A DNA stretch of 64,000 bases, from the NCBI GenBank assembly GCA_029931535.1, contig JAQPZY010000646.1:62001-126000 (forward strand). The letters run 5' to 3'. A program made the position numbers and the translations under genes. This stretch comes from Margaritifera margaritifera. Lineage: Eukaryota > Mollusca > Bivalvia > Unionida > Margaritiferidae. The notes under the pieces are model-generated. The model saw nothing but the letters and a program-made list of their open reading frames with translations. It did not search any database and was not told the origin of the DNA. Each line of letters starts with the position of its first letter. Position 1 is the first letter of the stretch. Below, in pieces: positions 24,569 to 34,252 of this stretch.

Positions 24569-25288
24569 ATGGCATCACAAGAAAAGAAAAGATCCGATTT
24601 GAAAAACAAAGATTTGAAATTTACCGTTATTGACTTTTCCGCGCATTCAAATCCCAAAATCACTCAAGCACGGTGACATGTTTCCAAACTCAGTTCGCGC
24701 GTTGATTATTGGCCCTGATGGATCAGGGGAAACCCAACTGTTGTTAAATATGATTTTGAGATGGTTAACGTGGGATCGCCTGTACGTGGTTGCGACGTCC
24801 GCATATGATTACCCGTGTTATGATGTACTCAAGGATTATACGGAAGTGCTTCAGTCGTCCCCAAGAAGCAAATCATGCACCGTTGATTTCTTTTCCTTGA
24901 AGTTCCTGCCATTGATAATCTTGATTCGACCTTGCATAATCTTGTTGTGTACGATGATGTGATGCTTGAACACCAAGAAAACTCCACGAGAATATTCTCC
25001 CGAGGTCGGCACAAAAACACAGACGTGATCTATGTAACACAACGATACGCACACGTGCCTAAAGTAATCCGTGGCAACTGTAACATGTTAATGATATTTT
25101 GTGGGATTGATACCCATGGTCTCATAAACATTCATTGGACCTGATCTGCTGCCGACCACTCTTGGGATGGGTTTCGGAATATGTTTGCGGAGGTCAACCA
25201 GGACCCGTATAGTTTTTTCATGATTGACTTGACTGATGGGCCGCGCAAGTATCGCGCTGGTTTAAACAAATCCAAGCAATTTATATAA
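24569..25288 (+). pseudogene. Packaging ATPase of B2
   Basis: The ATG at 24569 begins MASQEKKRSDLK. The Walker A segment (about 24715-24740) reads GPDGSGETQ, with the catalytic Lys of GxxGSGKT changed to Glu. WDRLYVVATSAYDY follows. Walker B is LVVYDDVML (about 24940-24965), followed by FSRGRHKNTDVIYVTQRY, a sensor-like segment. The frame shifts near 24660 and 24900, and again before the end at TAA 25286-25288. Same family and order as B1 and element A. Confidence 0.82.
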
Positions 25289-25293
25289 TAACA

Positions 25294-26190
25294 ATGGAAA
25301 AACCGCCAGCGATGTCATAGCTGAGTATGCTGACTGACACGACAATACTGCCCAGGATCGACTAAAACTTCTTCGCACATACAAAGATGTCCGTGAACGC
25401 GTCAGAGATATGTTTACCTTGCGTCAGCTGAACAGCAAGAAATCACAGCGGGTTTTGAGCTTACGTTTGCGCCGCTGATCAAACCCACGCGTGAAAAAGC
25501 AAAAGAAGTGAAGAACGTTGCGAAAACCACCACCGCAATGATTGGAGCAGAAAGAAAACCTGGTCCGATTGTTAGGACAGTGCGAGCCATTAAAAAGTTG
25601 CAGATTCCGCACCTGTGGTCCAAGAAGAGGCGGCAGAAGCAACAGTACCACCCAAGTGCAAGTCACGGATATCACAGCCTAGTAGATTTAACGAGCTTGG
25701 CCTTAGAAAGATTGAGAAGGATGTTGTGAAATTTGCCGCTAAATTCCCCAACGACTGGAAAAATTATGTAACGGAACCATATTATAATACATGTACCGAC
25801 GAGTTCGAATTTAACAATTGGGCTAAGAGGGTATATCGTGAGAGGTTTAAAAGGTATGCGCCAAAAGGCCCAGAGTGGAAGGAATTTCACAAAAATGTAG
25901 AAAATTATAAAAGTCGACACAGGAATCCGGTAGTTGAGGAAAAGCAACCGAAAGAAGAAGAATACGCTGGTGAAGGTATCGGAGAGTGCCTAATCGCAGA
26001 CCATGAACTCGTGCATAGGTTGGAAACGCTCGTGGGATCAGTTCGCGCCAGAAGTAATTAATGAGGCCGTATCGATTTGTCGGCGGTTACTTACCAACAT
26101 CATCATGGATCGGGGTACGTTTCGCGCGTTGATGCATGAGCTTGCTGAAGACATCCATGATGTATATGACGATTTAAACACTTTATGTTT
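25294..26190 (+). pseudogene. Conserved hypothetical gene after the ATPase (B2)
   Basis: Six bases after the ATPase stop, an ATG in TATATAATAACAATGG opens this gene. Segments in shifting frames: DRLKLLRTYKDVRERVRDMF, FELTFAPLIKPTREK, then a long clean stretch 25660-26000 with FNELGLRKIEKDVVKFAAKF and EFEFNNWAKRVYRERFKRYA. The end reads HELAEDIHDVYDDL. B1 retains the start. The protein is helical, basic, about 290 residues. Unrecognised; placement between ATPase and penton suggests a virion role, which is inference. Confidence 0.55.
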
Positions 26191-26863
26191 TATGCGAAAT
26201 CAATGCTGCGATGCAGCGCGTCGTTGCAAATACAACTTCGAGCGTCATCTCGATGATTATAATCTTATCATCGAAATCGGAATGTTATGTAGTCTTTCCG
26301 ACACCAATCATTGCGGGGCAATCCCGCACACCCGAGATCGCACTAGCTTCGTTACGCGTTTATGGTAGTTGGCCTAATATTCGATCGCGGCAGTTTGGAG
26401 GCTTTCCCGCGAATAACTCATTCGTGTTTTCATCAGAAGGTGGCGTCACCTGGAATGTGTTGTTGGACTTCCCACGGGCGCGTACGAGCTTGAATCAATA
26501 AATAATAAGAACCGAGGGAGAGTTACATTGATGGCAGGAAAAGACATTTTCATATGCGAACACACAGCTACACTTAGCTCTGCCATCTCGATTAAATCTC
26601 GAGAGTACGCGGTTGATATTGCACAGTCATCAATAAGAACAGTTCTTGTTTGGCCTGAAGATATTAATGAGATTTCCCCAAACGAACTAATTTTGCGTGC
26701 AGGACCCGACGGTACCAGTTACAATTTTGCGCCAGACATTGTCAGAAGTACCACCAGGACTCAGGTTATTCTGACCTGTGACGCTATTAGTAGTAGTTAT
26801 GAAGCCTCAGATCGAGAACCAAGCGTTGTAGGGTTATATATTGTTTGGGTTTGCCCCGACTGA
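26190..26863 (+). pseudogene. Penton-like minor capsid protein of B2
   Basis: The frame from about 26190 reads INAAMQRVVANTTSSV, then EIALASLRVYGSWPNI and SSEGGVTWNVLLDFPRA, ending at 26501. A shifted frame from 26528 continues ATLSSAISIKSREYAVDIAQ, SSIRTVLVWPEDINE to 26863. The B3 copy (61391-62020) is similar throughout. The pattern EIAL..L..YYSWPNI and TW..I.LP.G...I..IN fits the single jelly-roll penton of Polinton-like elements, placed before core protein and capsid. It would form the five-fold vertices. Confidence 0.65.
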
Positions 26864-27023
26864 GGCCTCGGGTGATCCGAGATCGATTACTCCCATGCCC
26901 GTGTATCTTCCACGCAACAATCCTTCGTTTTAGTCATGTGGACCAGAACGGACACATGCTGGACCTTCTCGGTGAGACCATGGCAATACAACTGTTCATG
27001 AGAGATCAACCTGATCGAATATA

Positions 27024-27478
27024 ATGACAGTCGTACGTGGACGTGTAAGACCCGTGCATGTTGTTAATGCAAGAAAACATGTTTACATAACATATTACGG
27101 AAGTGGCATTGGCGATGTTGTCAAGGGATTGTTCAAAGGCGTACCAAAGGTGTTCACGGCCTTGTCTTCGCGCGCTGCACCAATTGCTAAACAAGTTGCA
27201 ATGCAAGTCGTTGATATCATCAAAAACGTTGCTGCAGATCAGTTGCAAAATCTGGGATTGCAAGCGGTTCAATCGATTCGAGATCGACTATGACGATTAG
27301 TCACTCGAGTACCGGTTACACTTCCATCAACAGCAACAATGCCAGCCCTAATCAGTAAAATCATCAATGAAGCCGCTCAACAATGTATAGCCGATTCAAC
27401 AATTGCAAATATGGTAATGGTAAGCGGATTACTGTTGTCTCGCAAAAGGTATTAGACGAAACCATAAATGAACAAACG
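27024..27478 (+). pseudogene. Membrane-active/core protein of B2 (pVI/pX-like)
   Basis: The ATG in ATATAATGACAG begins TVVRGRVRPVHVVNARK. YYGSGIGDVVKGLFKGVPKV is an amphipathic Gly-start helix like the cleaved membrane-lytic peptides of adenoviruses and Polintons. The frame stops at 27293. The rest reads in other frames (KIINEAAQQ, KVLDETINEQ) and abuts the capsid start. B3 has a longer version at 62182-62682. It probably binds DNA or membranes inside the virion. Position between penton and capsid agrees. Confidence 0.6.
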
Positions 27479-28905
27479 ATGGCCCAATTCGAAGATGTAT
27501 CCGATACAGCGTTTGACATGGACGCATGGATCGAAACGTTCAAGATTATCAATATTACTAGTACTATGCTAGGGTGCCAGACCAGGAGGGACTAATAGAA
27601 CTTCTGGTTCAGGACACATCTCGGTATTTTCTTCGGTGTGAAGCATTTTTGGAAGCCCAAGGAAAGCTTGTACGCAAAGACAACAACAACGCATACGGTG
27701 CGAACGATAAAGTTGGATTTGTCAAAAGCGTCATCCTGGCATTGTACAACAGCGCAGAATATCTCATCGATGGAACGGAAATCGAAGCTTGTTTGGTCAA
27801 AGTTGACATTGCCACTACGATATTAGGACTCGCCAGATACAGCGACGATTATGCAAGATCCTCTGGCTCGTCTATGATGTTCATCAAAGACACAAACGCA
27901 CATGCAGATCATATCCCGTATATCTAAAGTCAACTTACGCAGGCTACTTTTCTGAACACACAACCTGCTGATATCCATCCACCCCCCACCCCCCACCCCC
28001 GACCTGTTGATGCTAGCGGTCCTACACTGTTTGGACCTAACCCAAATTTAAACCTTGGCTTTGCACAACGATGCAACCAGTTTAACGAGCACCAGGGAGT
28101 TTTTCTGCATAATTCCACTCTCATATATTTGGATTCTCTACAGACGTTCGTAAAGTTATTTTCGGCGCCAAACACACAGTCGTGTTAACTCGTAAGCGCT
28201 ACGACAACAACGATACAATCTGGCGTGATGCTAATTTCCGTGCTGACGGTAAATATGAGTTATCCAAACTTACGCTTTTGATGCCTTCAATGGGTCAATC
28301 TGTAGCCATAGACAAACATTTTACAGCATGTATCGGTTCTGGCGGAACATCTACGCTTTCATTTCTCACGATGACTACAGACTTAACACAAGCACCGTTC
28401 GAGCAGAATTCTCATGGCAAATAAGTACCCAACATGGCACGTGTTTATAGAATTTAAATTCCTGGAGAATATAAACACCCAAACGGTAAGTTCAATGATA
28501 TTTTCAAAACTGGCATTGACTGATGTCTCGCTGAGATTAAACGGTCACCAAGAACCCACTCAAAACGGTTTGCACGACTTTGCCCACAATCACGTCGCGT
28601 GTGTGTGTCATTGGCTGTTGAAATACCTGGACCGAGACCAAAACGTTGACACAGGCTTGCAGATTTTTTAACAAGACTTTACTACGGTGTACCCGATTTA
28701 ATACTTTTCTCTGGAGCATCTGGACCTGGTTAAACAGTCAGTAGTGGACATGTACTTCAAAGCACGTGTAGGTGGGCCCATTCCCGCCGACTGTTACAGA
28801 TGCATTGCCATGATTTTTTCCGACAAGACTCTTTTATTGCAGGGCTTGAGTGGCCGAATGAGGGTCATTAACGCGCCGGTGGAAAATTCAAAATTTAATA
28901 TGTAA
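27479..28905 (+). pseudogene. Major capsid protein of B2 (hexon-like double jelly-roll)
   Basis: The ATG at 27479 begins MAQFEDVSDTAFDMD. Segments with breaks between: NDKVGFVKSVILALYNSAEY, ATTILGLARYSDDYARSSG (27800-27870), NLGFAQRCNQ, TRKRYDNNDTIWRDANF (28185-28230), SGGTSTLSFLTMTTDLTQAP, WHVFIEFKF, LALTDVSLRLNGHQEP, and near the end FKARVGGPIPADCYRC, stopping at 28903-28905. B3 matches it from 62692 onward. The family forms trimeric hexons. At least five frame breaks; a C-rich low-complexity run near 27980 is one of them. Confidence 0.72.
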
Positions 28906-28939
28906 CGTTTTAAAGAACATATCACATCTGCTTAAACAT

Positions 28940-29290
28940 GTCACGTTGAGCCGAGGTCAACTCGAAAAGATCTCAGCCGCGATGAGAAACCGAACCGGAG
29001 TTCATTTGAAACTTTCCCGGAACAAGTTATCCAGGACTACCCCACTGATGCTGAGACCGACGCAGGCGCAACAGTTTGAGGCAGCCAAACGTCAACGCCG
29101 CTGGATAACTATTAATTTGTCAGCGGCTGGAATTGCCGCTATGAAACATGACGGTGGAATATTCCAGTCCTCGCAGCCATTCCAGCGTTGTTCGCGGCTC
29201 CTGCGTTTGTAAAAGCAACTGTGTTGGGGGTAGTCGGAACTGCATCTAGAAAAAGGCGGTTGGAGCTGGAGCCTCTCGATGACCCATAAA
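28940..29290 (+). pseudogene. Conserved small Polinton protein, hydrophobic C-terminus
   Basis: The frame reads LSRGQLEKISAAMRNRTGVH, then KLSRNKLSRTTPLMLRPTQA and INLSAAGIAAMKHDGGI. A one-base shift near 29160 gives a hydrophobic Ala/Val/Leu stretch and a basic end KRRLELEPLDDP with stop at about 29288. I recognise this LS..Q..KI...G..L.L pattern from Polinton gene sets of invertebrates, where it lies between capsid and protease as here. The role is unknown; possibly a virion membrane or core component. Confidence 0.55.
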
Positions 29291-29349
29291 GAAAGGAAAA
29301 GGTGTTCAATTATCCAGGCGACTCAGGAGCGGAAGTTGTCTTCGGTTGT

Positions 29350-29760
29350 GGCCTCGCATACATTTACTAATTTTGATTTACTCGCGATGACAAAGTCAGT
29401 CAAACATTTCCGATGTGTTTTATGCGGGATGAACTCAGAGCCATGATTCCCCGCACAAAGGAATCTGGAATCGTTAATCTGGATTGAACAACAAGACCTG
29501 GAACGCATTGGGTCGCATACGTGGTAACACCCAATCATCTTTTGTATTTTGACTCGTACGGGCTTGCACCAACACGTGAAGTGGTTGATTATTTAACCCG
29601 AGGCGGACAAAGTCGTCTGCCACTGTTTTATTCAACGCTGCCATAGCAAACTCGTCTGGATGGGTCAGATATGTGGATATCTTGTTGTTAAAGCATTGCA
29701 TGCACTTGAGCGTTCACCAACCCCGCAAACGCTTATTGATTTTACATTAAAGTACGCTTA
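29350..29760 (+). pseudogene. Adenovirus-type cysteine protease of B2
   Basis: Segments: FMRDELRAMIPR-like reading near 29425, KESGIVNLD, GTHWVAYVV (catalytic His, about 29505-29530), LLYFDSYGLAP (acid residue, about 29540-29570) and REVVDYLTRGG. An in-frame TAG near 29645 precedes the region where the catalytic Cys block should be; only a garbled remnant (ICGYLVV-like, about 29670) is left. Family C5 proteases mature virion proteins. Order capsid, small protein, protease agrees with element lineages of this type. Confidence 0.7.
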
Positions 29761-29772
29761 ACAGTATAGAAA

Positions 29773-30222
29773 ATGCCTATTAACATTTACAGAAGCCCAA
29801 CCGCCCGACGACGCGGCGCTGATGTGGATCTGACCAGGTTTGCCACCAAAGCGGATTTAACTGAGTTTACCAGCCGATATACTGTTGGCGTTGACGCGGG
29901 CGAGCTTGTAAGTTTTGAAGATCGAACTGGAAAATTGCAAATGTCAAACGTGGACGTTCAGGATGTTGTAGTGAAGGTGCGAGGTGCTGACCCGAGCGAC
30001 CTTGTGATTTTTGAAGATCAAACTGGAAAACTTAAAATATCAAAAGTGAACATTCAAGACGTTGTTGTGAGTCTGCGAGGCGCCGTCGTGAAAAACCTGG
30101 CTGAAATCTCTGAAAACGGGGGGGGGGGGGGGGACAGAGACGCTGGCGTGTTGTTTGCATTTATCAACGACTTCGTTGATACTGTTAATGGTTGGATGAA
30201 ACAATACGTGATGAAAAGATAG
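29773..30222 (+). CDS. Fibre-like repeat protein of B2, intact frame
   Basis: 149 codons from ATG (29773) to stop with no break, unusual in this decayed element. Residues about 43-75 and 76-108 are two copies of a 32-33-residue repeat built on LVxFEDxTGKLxxSxVxxQDVVV; a third, shorter copy may start before. The C-terminus (about 128-149) is an amphipathic helix ending in a basic tail, after a G run (30118-30132) that may be slippage-prone. Short beta-repeats of this kind resemble shafts of viral or phage fibres, so a receptor-spike role is a reasonable guess; no homology is demonstrated. Confidence 0.5.
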   Translation: MPINIYRSPTARRRGADVDLTRFATKADLTEFTSRYTVGVDAGELVSFEDRTGKLQMSNVDVQDVVVKVRGADPSDLVIFEDQTGKLKISKVNIQDVVVSLRGAVVKNLAEISENGGGGGDRDAGVLFAFINDFVDTVNGWMKQYVMKR

Positions 30223-30424
30223 CACATGTGCCCCCACCGCCACGCGTAGTAGCTTCATTAGGAACATACATAGGAATATTGACCAGCGAAGGAGAGACAA
30301 AACAAATGAAGGCCTAACGAGTGGTCGACTCATTTTCATTACTGACGTTGATGTTTTTATATAAATCTATATCTTATATCTTAAAGGTGCGTGAGTCTTG
30401 ATCGTATTTATTCATCTTATCCAG

Positions 30425-30660
30425 TTTTTATGGTGGGTGGGGTTAAATATCAATAATAAAAAATCTCCTGTCTGGTCAACCAGTAATAATACGCGACATC
30501 AAAGACGGCAAGGTTGTAAAATCTTTTGCATATACGATGGCGATATCGTTGGTCGCCGGAGATGAAGTTCAGTTTGAAGGACTCAACATCCTTCCAGACG
30601 GGTATTTAAACGTCTTTGGTTTTTTGTGTTTACGATTAGATTTATCATTGCATATAAGTG
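30425..30660 (+). pseudogene. Fragment with beta-rich reading
   Basis: Around 30490-30605 one frame reads IRDIKDGKVVKSFAYTMAIS followed by LVAGDEVQFEGLN and LPDGYL. Composition is protein-like and it lies between two coding frames in the same direction, but no start is visible and it stops soon after. Possibly a remnant of a spike or of the 5' part of the next gene. Confidence 0.3.
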
Positions 30661-31233
30661 ATGGATTTTTACCGAGGTGATGGGGTTGCGGAATTTGCCG
30701 ACGGTGTGTTGGATAAATCGCCCAGTGATGCTAACATTAATAACAATTTCGTTCCACTTGTTGACAAATATCTGCTTCAAAATGGTGCTACCAGACCCTC
30801 GTATGAGCTCAAATATGATCTTGTTTAGGGTCAAATAGAAATCAACCGTTGGGACCACCCTGATGTACCAATACCAACTCGAAGTCAGCTTGCATTCGTT
30901 GCATTAGCACGTCAAAACGCTAAATTGCTGACTATAAAGCCAGGCATGAAAACACTCGGGGATTGCTTCTACAACGATGAAGTAATTTTAACCGACAAAT
31001 CCACCCCGGTTGCATTCCCAGTTAATTATGTTGCGCCAACATTTGATCAACCGAGAAAAAAAAGATCTCGACTGTTATTTAAAAAGGACACACTTGTCCG
31101 TGTAACGGCTCTTGGGCGAAGACGAGTACAATCGTTTCAGACACTAACCAAGGGCGTAATCGATACGGTTCTAAGTGAACGTGGTGTCGTACCCAGAGAA
31201 CACACAATTGCTGGAGACTTAAGTATTCCCTAG
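30661..31233 (+). pseudogene. Hypothetical protein of about 190 residues, one in-frame stop
   Basis: The ATG at 30661 opens a frame that runs to 31233 with a single TAG at 30826-30828. N-terminal part: MDFYRGDGVAEFADGVLDKS; central SQLAFVALARQNAKLLTIKP; basic KKRSRLLFKKDTLVRV; C-terminal VLSERGVVPREHTIAGDL. Not a family I can name. The single break suggests late inactivation. Plus-strand, in line with neighbours. Confidence 0.5.
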
Positions 31234-31411
31234 GAAGATATTTTCTATGATTGTATAGCAGTTGCGCCAGTAAAAAGGGTAATTGGTTAGAAGTGAGAGT
31301 GCGTGTTGCACCTGAACCAGGCACGATTGTCAAGCAATTGTACTACGCGATTACATTATCAACAGAAGAACTATGATAGACCCTCAAACTTACTGACGTG
31401 AAAAAATAATC

Positions 31412-31868
31412 GAAGCGGAAGGAACCACAGCTGCGAGATAAAGTCGTCAAGAGAACCGCGCTACTAGTGAAATACAAACGCGTGTGTGTGGTCGTAGAAG
31501 CTATTTGCGGAATCATCACAGCAACCACTGTTGGCCTTGGTGTTGCTGGAATTCTAACCACAGCAATTATCATAGGTACGCCAATCGGATTTGTTGTCAG
31601 AGGTATATTGATAGCAACCGGTATCGCGGGCAGTGCTGGTAAAATAATCTCGCTACGGCTGCATTTGCAAATATGTGTTTATTCGGAACATATTGCGGCG
31701 TCACAAAGCAGCCTCTATGCAATCAGTAAACTGTACTCGATGGCTATCGAAGATACTATAATTAACATGGTGGAGTTAGAGACTATGTTGACTGAAATGG
31801 AAAACCACTGGCGACTCCGAGCACAGAAATTATACGGCACTGATTTGCAGGCAGTTAAAGTCGAATAA
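31412..31868 (+). pseudogene. Small membrane protein with glycine-rich helix pair
   Basis: The frame reads LRDKVVKRTALLVKYKRV, then a long hydrophobic stretch (about 31485-31650) with GIITATTVGLGVAGILTTAI and IGTPIGFVVRGILIATGIAG, i.e. two Gly/Ala-rich membrane helices, followed by a charged helical tail (MVELETMLTEMENHW) to the stop at 31866-31868. No ATG opens the frame (the first candidate at 31467 is GTG). I recall similar ITATT.GLG.AG..TT...G.P.GF proteins in invertebrate Polinton-type repeats. A virion or infected-cell membrane role is inferred. Confidence 0.5.
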
Positions 31869-31897
31869 TTTCCTTTTAAACATAAAAAAAATATATA

Positions 31898-32074
31898 ATG
31901 ACAAGAAAGCAAGCAGACCTTCCGCCGCAAACTATTGCGGAAATGCAACGCCTTCATGGTTCCATTTCTGCAAAAGAAGTCCAAGAAATGTATGGAATCA
32001 GCTCAACCAGATTATATCAGATATCTTATGCTCTCAAATATTGCCCGGTTGTAAAACAATTTGGTATCAACTAA
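31898..32074 (+). CDS. Small helix-turn-helix protein of B2
   Basis: An intact 58-residue frame whose ATG lies in ATATATAATGACA. TIAEMQRLHGSISAKEVQEM followed by YGISSTRLYQISYAL has the helix-turn-helix spacing of small phage or transposon regulators. A comparable short protein is encoded in B1 at 6381. It may be a DNA-binding regulator. Too short for the usual gene-length filter but the composition and the start motif support it. Confidence 0.5.
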   Translation: MTRKQADLPPQTIAEMQRLHGSISAKEVQEMYGISSTRLYQISYALKYCPVVKQFGIN

Positions 32075-32089
32075 AAATAAAAAGGTCTA

Positions 32090-32420
32090 AAGCCTATAAT
32101 TAATAGTATTAAGTCTATAAAAAAAATTTAAAAAAAACCATCTGATATCGACAAGAGAGACCTACAGCATGTAACTGACAGTATTAAGTCAATAAAAACA
32201 TTTGGTATTAACAAGACAGATCCATAGCCTATAATTGATAGTATCAAGTCAATACAAACATCTGATATCGACAAGACAGATATCAAGCCCACAACTGATA
32301 GTATCTGGGTAATAACGAGTCTATTCGGTGATCTAAGGAATAAAATATCAGACCTGGATGAAAAATTGGGAAAAATAGCTGAACGCTACGAGGATATTGT
32401 ATGGAATTACATGACCTCGT
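32090..32420 (+). pseudogene. Repeat protein, about 22-23-residue units, with coiled-coil end
   Basis: Four DNA repeats of about 66-70 bp (from about 32095, 32150, 32210, 32265) encode SIKSIKT..I.KTD-type units. The last complete one reads SIKSIQTSDIDKTDIKPTTD and leads into a coiled coil FGDLRNKISDLDEKLGKIAE with stop at about 32418. Earlier units contain stops (for example TAG at about 32226). Repeats of S/T-D-x-I plus coiled coil look like a tail or stalk protein; function unknown. Confidence 0.45.
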
Positions 32421-32430
32421 AACGCTTACA

Positions 32431-32550
32431 ATGATTTCAGCAGTAACAGGACGCTTTATTGCAAAAATCATAAAGAACTTTATGGAACAACAATTTTCAA
32501 AAGGAGGCAAACGGTTGACAGAAGAAATATTAGGTGAAGTTAAACAATAA
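32431..32550 (+). CDS. 39-residue basic amphipathic peptide
   Basis: An ATG right after the previous stop starts ISAVTGRFIAKIIKNFMEQQ and continues FSKGGKRLTEEILGEVKQ to TAA. The first 20 residues form an amphipathic helix. It may be the C-terminal piece of the previous gene in another frame, or a separate small protein. No homolog recognised. Confidence 0.35.
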   Translation: MISAVTGRFIAKIIKNFMEQQFSKGGKRLTEEILGEVKQ

Positions 32551-32607
32551 ATCAAGGAAGAATTGATGGGGTGACTTTCGGTGTACCGGTTATGTTGTAC
32601 CCGATTA

Positions 32608-32991
32608 CTTTGTTTACCACGCGAGCGTTGATGCAAATCATGATCGTAATAAACAATCGTGGACGTGTACGTGTACGTGTTTGTGACCGTGATTGTGATT
32701 GTGCACGTGCATGTGACCATGATTGTGATTTAGTATTTGTATGTGTATGTATTTGTCTTTGTCACGTCACAATCTCAAAGTCATGTATACAAGTAGTAGT
32801 ATAATAGCAGTTTTGTTGGTTACTGATCTAGGTCACAGGATTCTACACCCCATGACTTTCCTCTTGCATGGGCGCATGTTGGTAACTTTCACACATAGGT
32901 GAGCGTAGGTGATATAAGGACAAAGTCATGGGGGGTAGAAGACTGACCTATATCAGTAACAAAAATATATAATCGCTATTATACTACTACT
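32608..32991 (-). repeat. Right TIR of B2, ending in a 200-bp palindrome
   Basis: Reverse complement of 12964-13340 with scattered differences. The outer 200 bp (32792-32991) again start AGTAGTAGTATAATAG and end CTATTATACTACTACT, with inner arms TTACTGATCTAGGTCACAGG and TGACCTATATCAGTAA. The long frames through this stretch (Cys/Arg or Thr/Tyr-rich) come from alternating GT/AC sequence and are not genes. Confidence 0.88.
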
Positions 32992-32997
32992 CACTTA
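32992..32997. repeat. Right target-site duplication of B2 (CACTTA)
   Basis: Directly follows ...ATACTACTACT. Matches CACTT(A) before the left end. Confidence 0.75.
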
Positions 32998-33340
32998 ATA
33001 GAGACGTTTTACTTCTATGTGTAATCTAATGAACACCTATTCTAAAAGTATCACGAAGTCACTTCCAAAACATCTTAAAAATTTACTCCTAGTAATCTCG
33101 ACATTAAATTTTGCGGCCTTGACACCCTAAAGATGCTCAATTTTCTTTGATTATCTAGTATCCCAAATCTTATAACTTTTCATCCATGGATACTGCTGAA
33201 GTATTGCCCTCGCATATATATGTTGCATAACAGTGTAATAAACGGGTTATACGTAGCGAGGGGCGTCGCTTTGTTTATATACTAACCTGAGGAACTTCAT
33301 AAGTACAAAGTTTCAACGGTAGAATAGGCAGAAGAGAAAG
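32998..33340. other. Host or older repeat sequence, nothing recognised
   Basis: AT-rich, no protein-like frame. The right flank of B2 before the LINE 5' region begins; the exact start of the LINE is not visible. Confidence 0.4.
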
Positions 33341-33841
33341 ATGCTTTCCTAACGGCTACGACGGCGGAAGAAGACAACTTGGGGTTCCGAACCCAGCTAT
33401 GGGTCAACAGCCCTACTACCTTGTGGGTTATCTCGGGAGAGAGGAAGACAAAGGGAGTAAACACTGACAAGATAATCCAGAGTGGAGCCCCTAAGGCGGT
33501 CTGATGTCAATTTAGACATTTCACCGGCAACTCGTGCAGCTGAACTGGTTCCAAACTGCATTGGTTGTCCCTTTTCTTTGGTCTCTACCAGGGACGCCAA
33601 TTGGGAGGGGGGGGGGGGGGGCTTATGCTTGGGCAATTCAAGGTCTCCATATTAACCTGCCCATGCTTGCGCCCTGGAGAGGTCACAGCGTCGACACAAC
33701 ACGAAAGGAAGCAGTTACCGGTTATAAGCCCTGTCTCGATTGCCATACAGAATGTGCGCCAGGGGTTGCCTCCGACGGTGGGAGAGTTCCTCGCATCTCA
33801 ATGGACAGCTACCGCCCGCTACAAAACTGGGCAGCCCCCAG
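33340..33841 (+). mobile_element. 5' part of a LINE, interrupted by Polinton A
   Basis: GC-richer sequence with a frame 33534-33851 ending exactly at the Polinton insertion. The other half of this LINE starts at 55526 after the duplicated CCCCAG, and its endonuclease frame opens 40 bases later. The left part therefore holds 5' UTR and probable N-terminal or ORF1 sequence. A G run (33606-33620) blurs the frames. The start near 33340 is estimated from composition. Confidence 0.6.
33836..33841. repeat. Left 6-bp target-site duplication of Polinton A (CCCCAG)
   Basis: CCCCAG immediately precedes the TIR start AGTAGTATAGG and recurs at 55526-55531 immediately after the other TIR. A 6-bp duplication is the Polinton hallmark. 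Confidence 0.93.
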
Positions 33842-33902
33842 AGTAGTATAGGGGGAGTGTTGGGGGTCAAGATTTTAGGGGGAGACACTTGCGGGTCAAA
33901 CG
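33842..33902 (+). repeat. Left TIR of Polinton A, 61 bp
   Basis: AGTAGTATAGGGGGAGTGTT... matches the reverse complement of 55465-55525 with two differences (position 12 G/A and position 52 C/G), then similarity ends abruptly. Confidence 0.95.
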
Positions 33903-34250
33903 TCATTCTAGGCTTCGCGGATTCTGCATTCCATTACCCCTACCCCAAAACCACAGACCTAGTGCGCAGACCTAAAAGAAACACCTTTTACATATTTTTT
34001 ATCAAACATTCAAACACATCACTCTTTTTTTGATAAAGTTTTTTTTATCAAACACACCACACCACCCTTTTTTATTTTTTATTTTATTTTTATCAAACAC
34101 AAACACACACTCTCTATACAAACATAATTTTTTGGGGAAAGGGATTTTTGTTTTGGAGTGGGTAAAGACAAAGACAAACTCAACATACACAAACACACAA
34201 ACATATATATATGGCAATGATATGAAAATTAATCTTTTCTAGAGATCTGG
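33903..34250. other. AT-rich leader between TIR and first gene
   Basis: Homopolymer-rich (T8, T5A-type) sequence with alternating CAAACACA; frames on both strands are low-complexity. No gene. It ends at the histone-type stem-loop of the first minus-strand gene. Confidence 0.5.
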
Positions 34251-34252
34251 GT

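Larger units (their letters stand above)
12964..32991 (+). mobile_element. Polinton-like element B2, full length, decayed
   Basis: A 20,028-bp element bounded by TIRs of about 380 bp that begin AGTAGTAGTATAATAG, with a CACTTA duplication on both sides. On the plus strand it carries Cys-rich and SAP-like proteins, PolB, ATPase, penton, core protein, capsid, protease, fibre-like and membrane proteins. Integrase and a PLA2-like domain are on the minus strand between PolB and ATPase. Nearly every gene has stops or shifts. PolB is interrupted by a 3.6-kb DNA transposon. Confidence 0.88.

Noticed and set aside
32090..32290. Regular 66-70 bp repeats as a CRISPR array
   Set aside because: Repeats are contiguous coding units without unique spacers, in animal DNA.
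32571..32804. Cys/Arg/Val-rich frame in the right B2 TIR
   Set aside because: Comes from alternating GT/AC sequence in a terminal repeat; the opposite strand frame is equally artificial.
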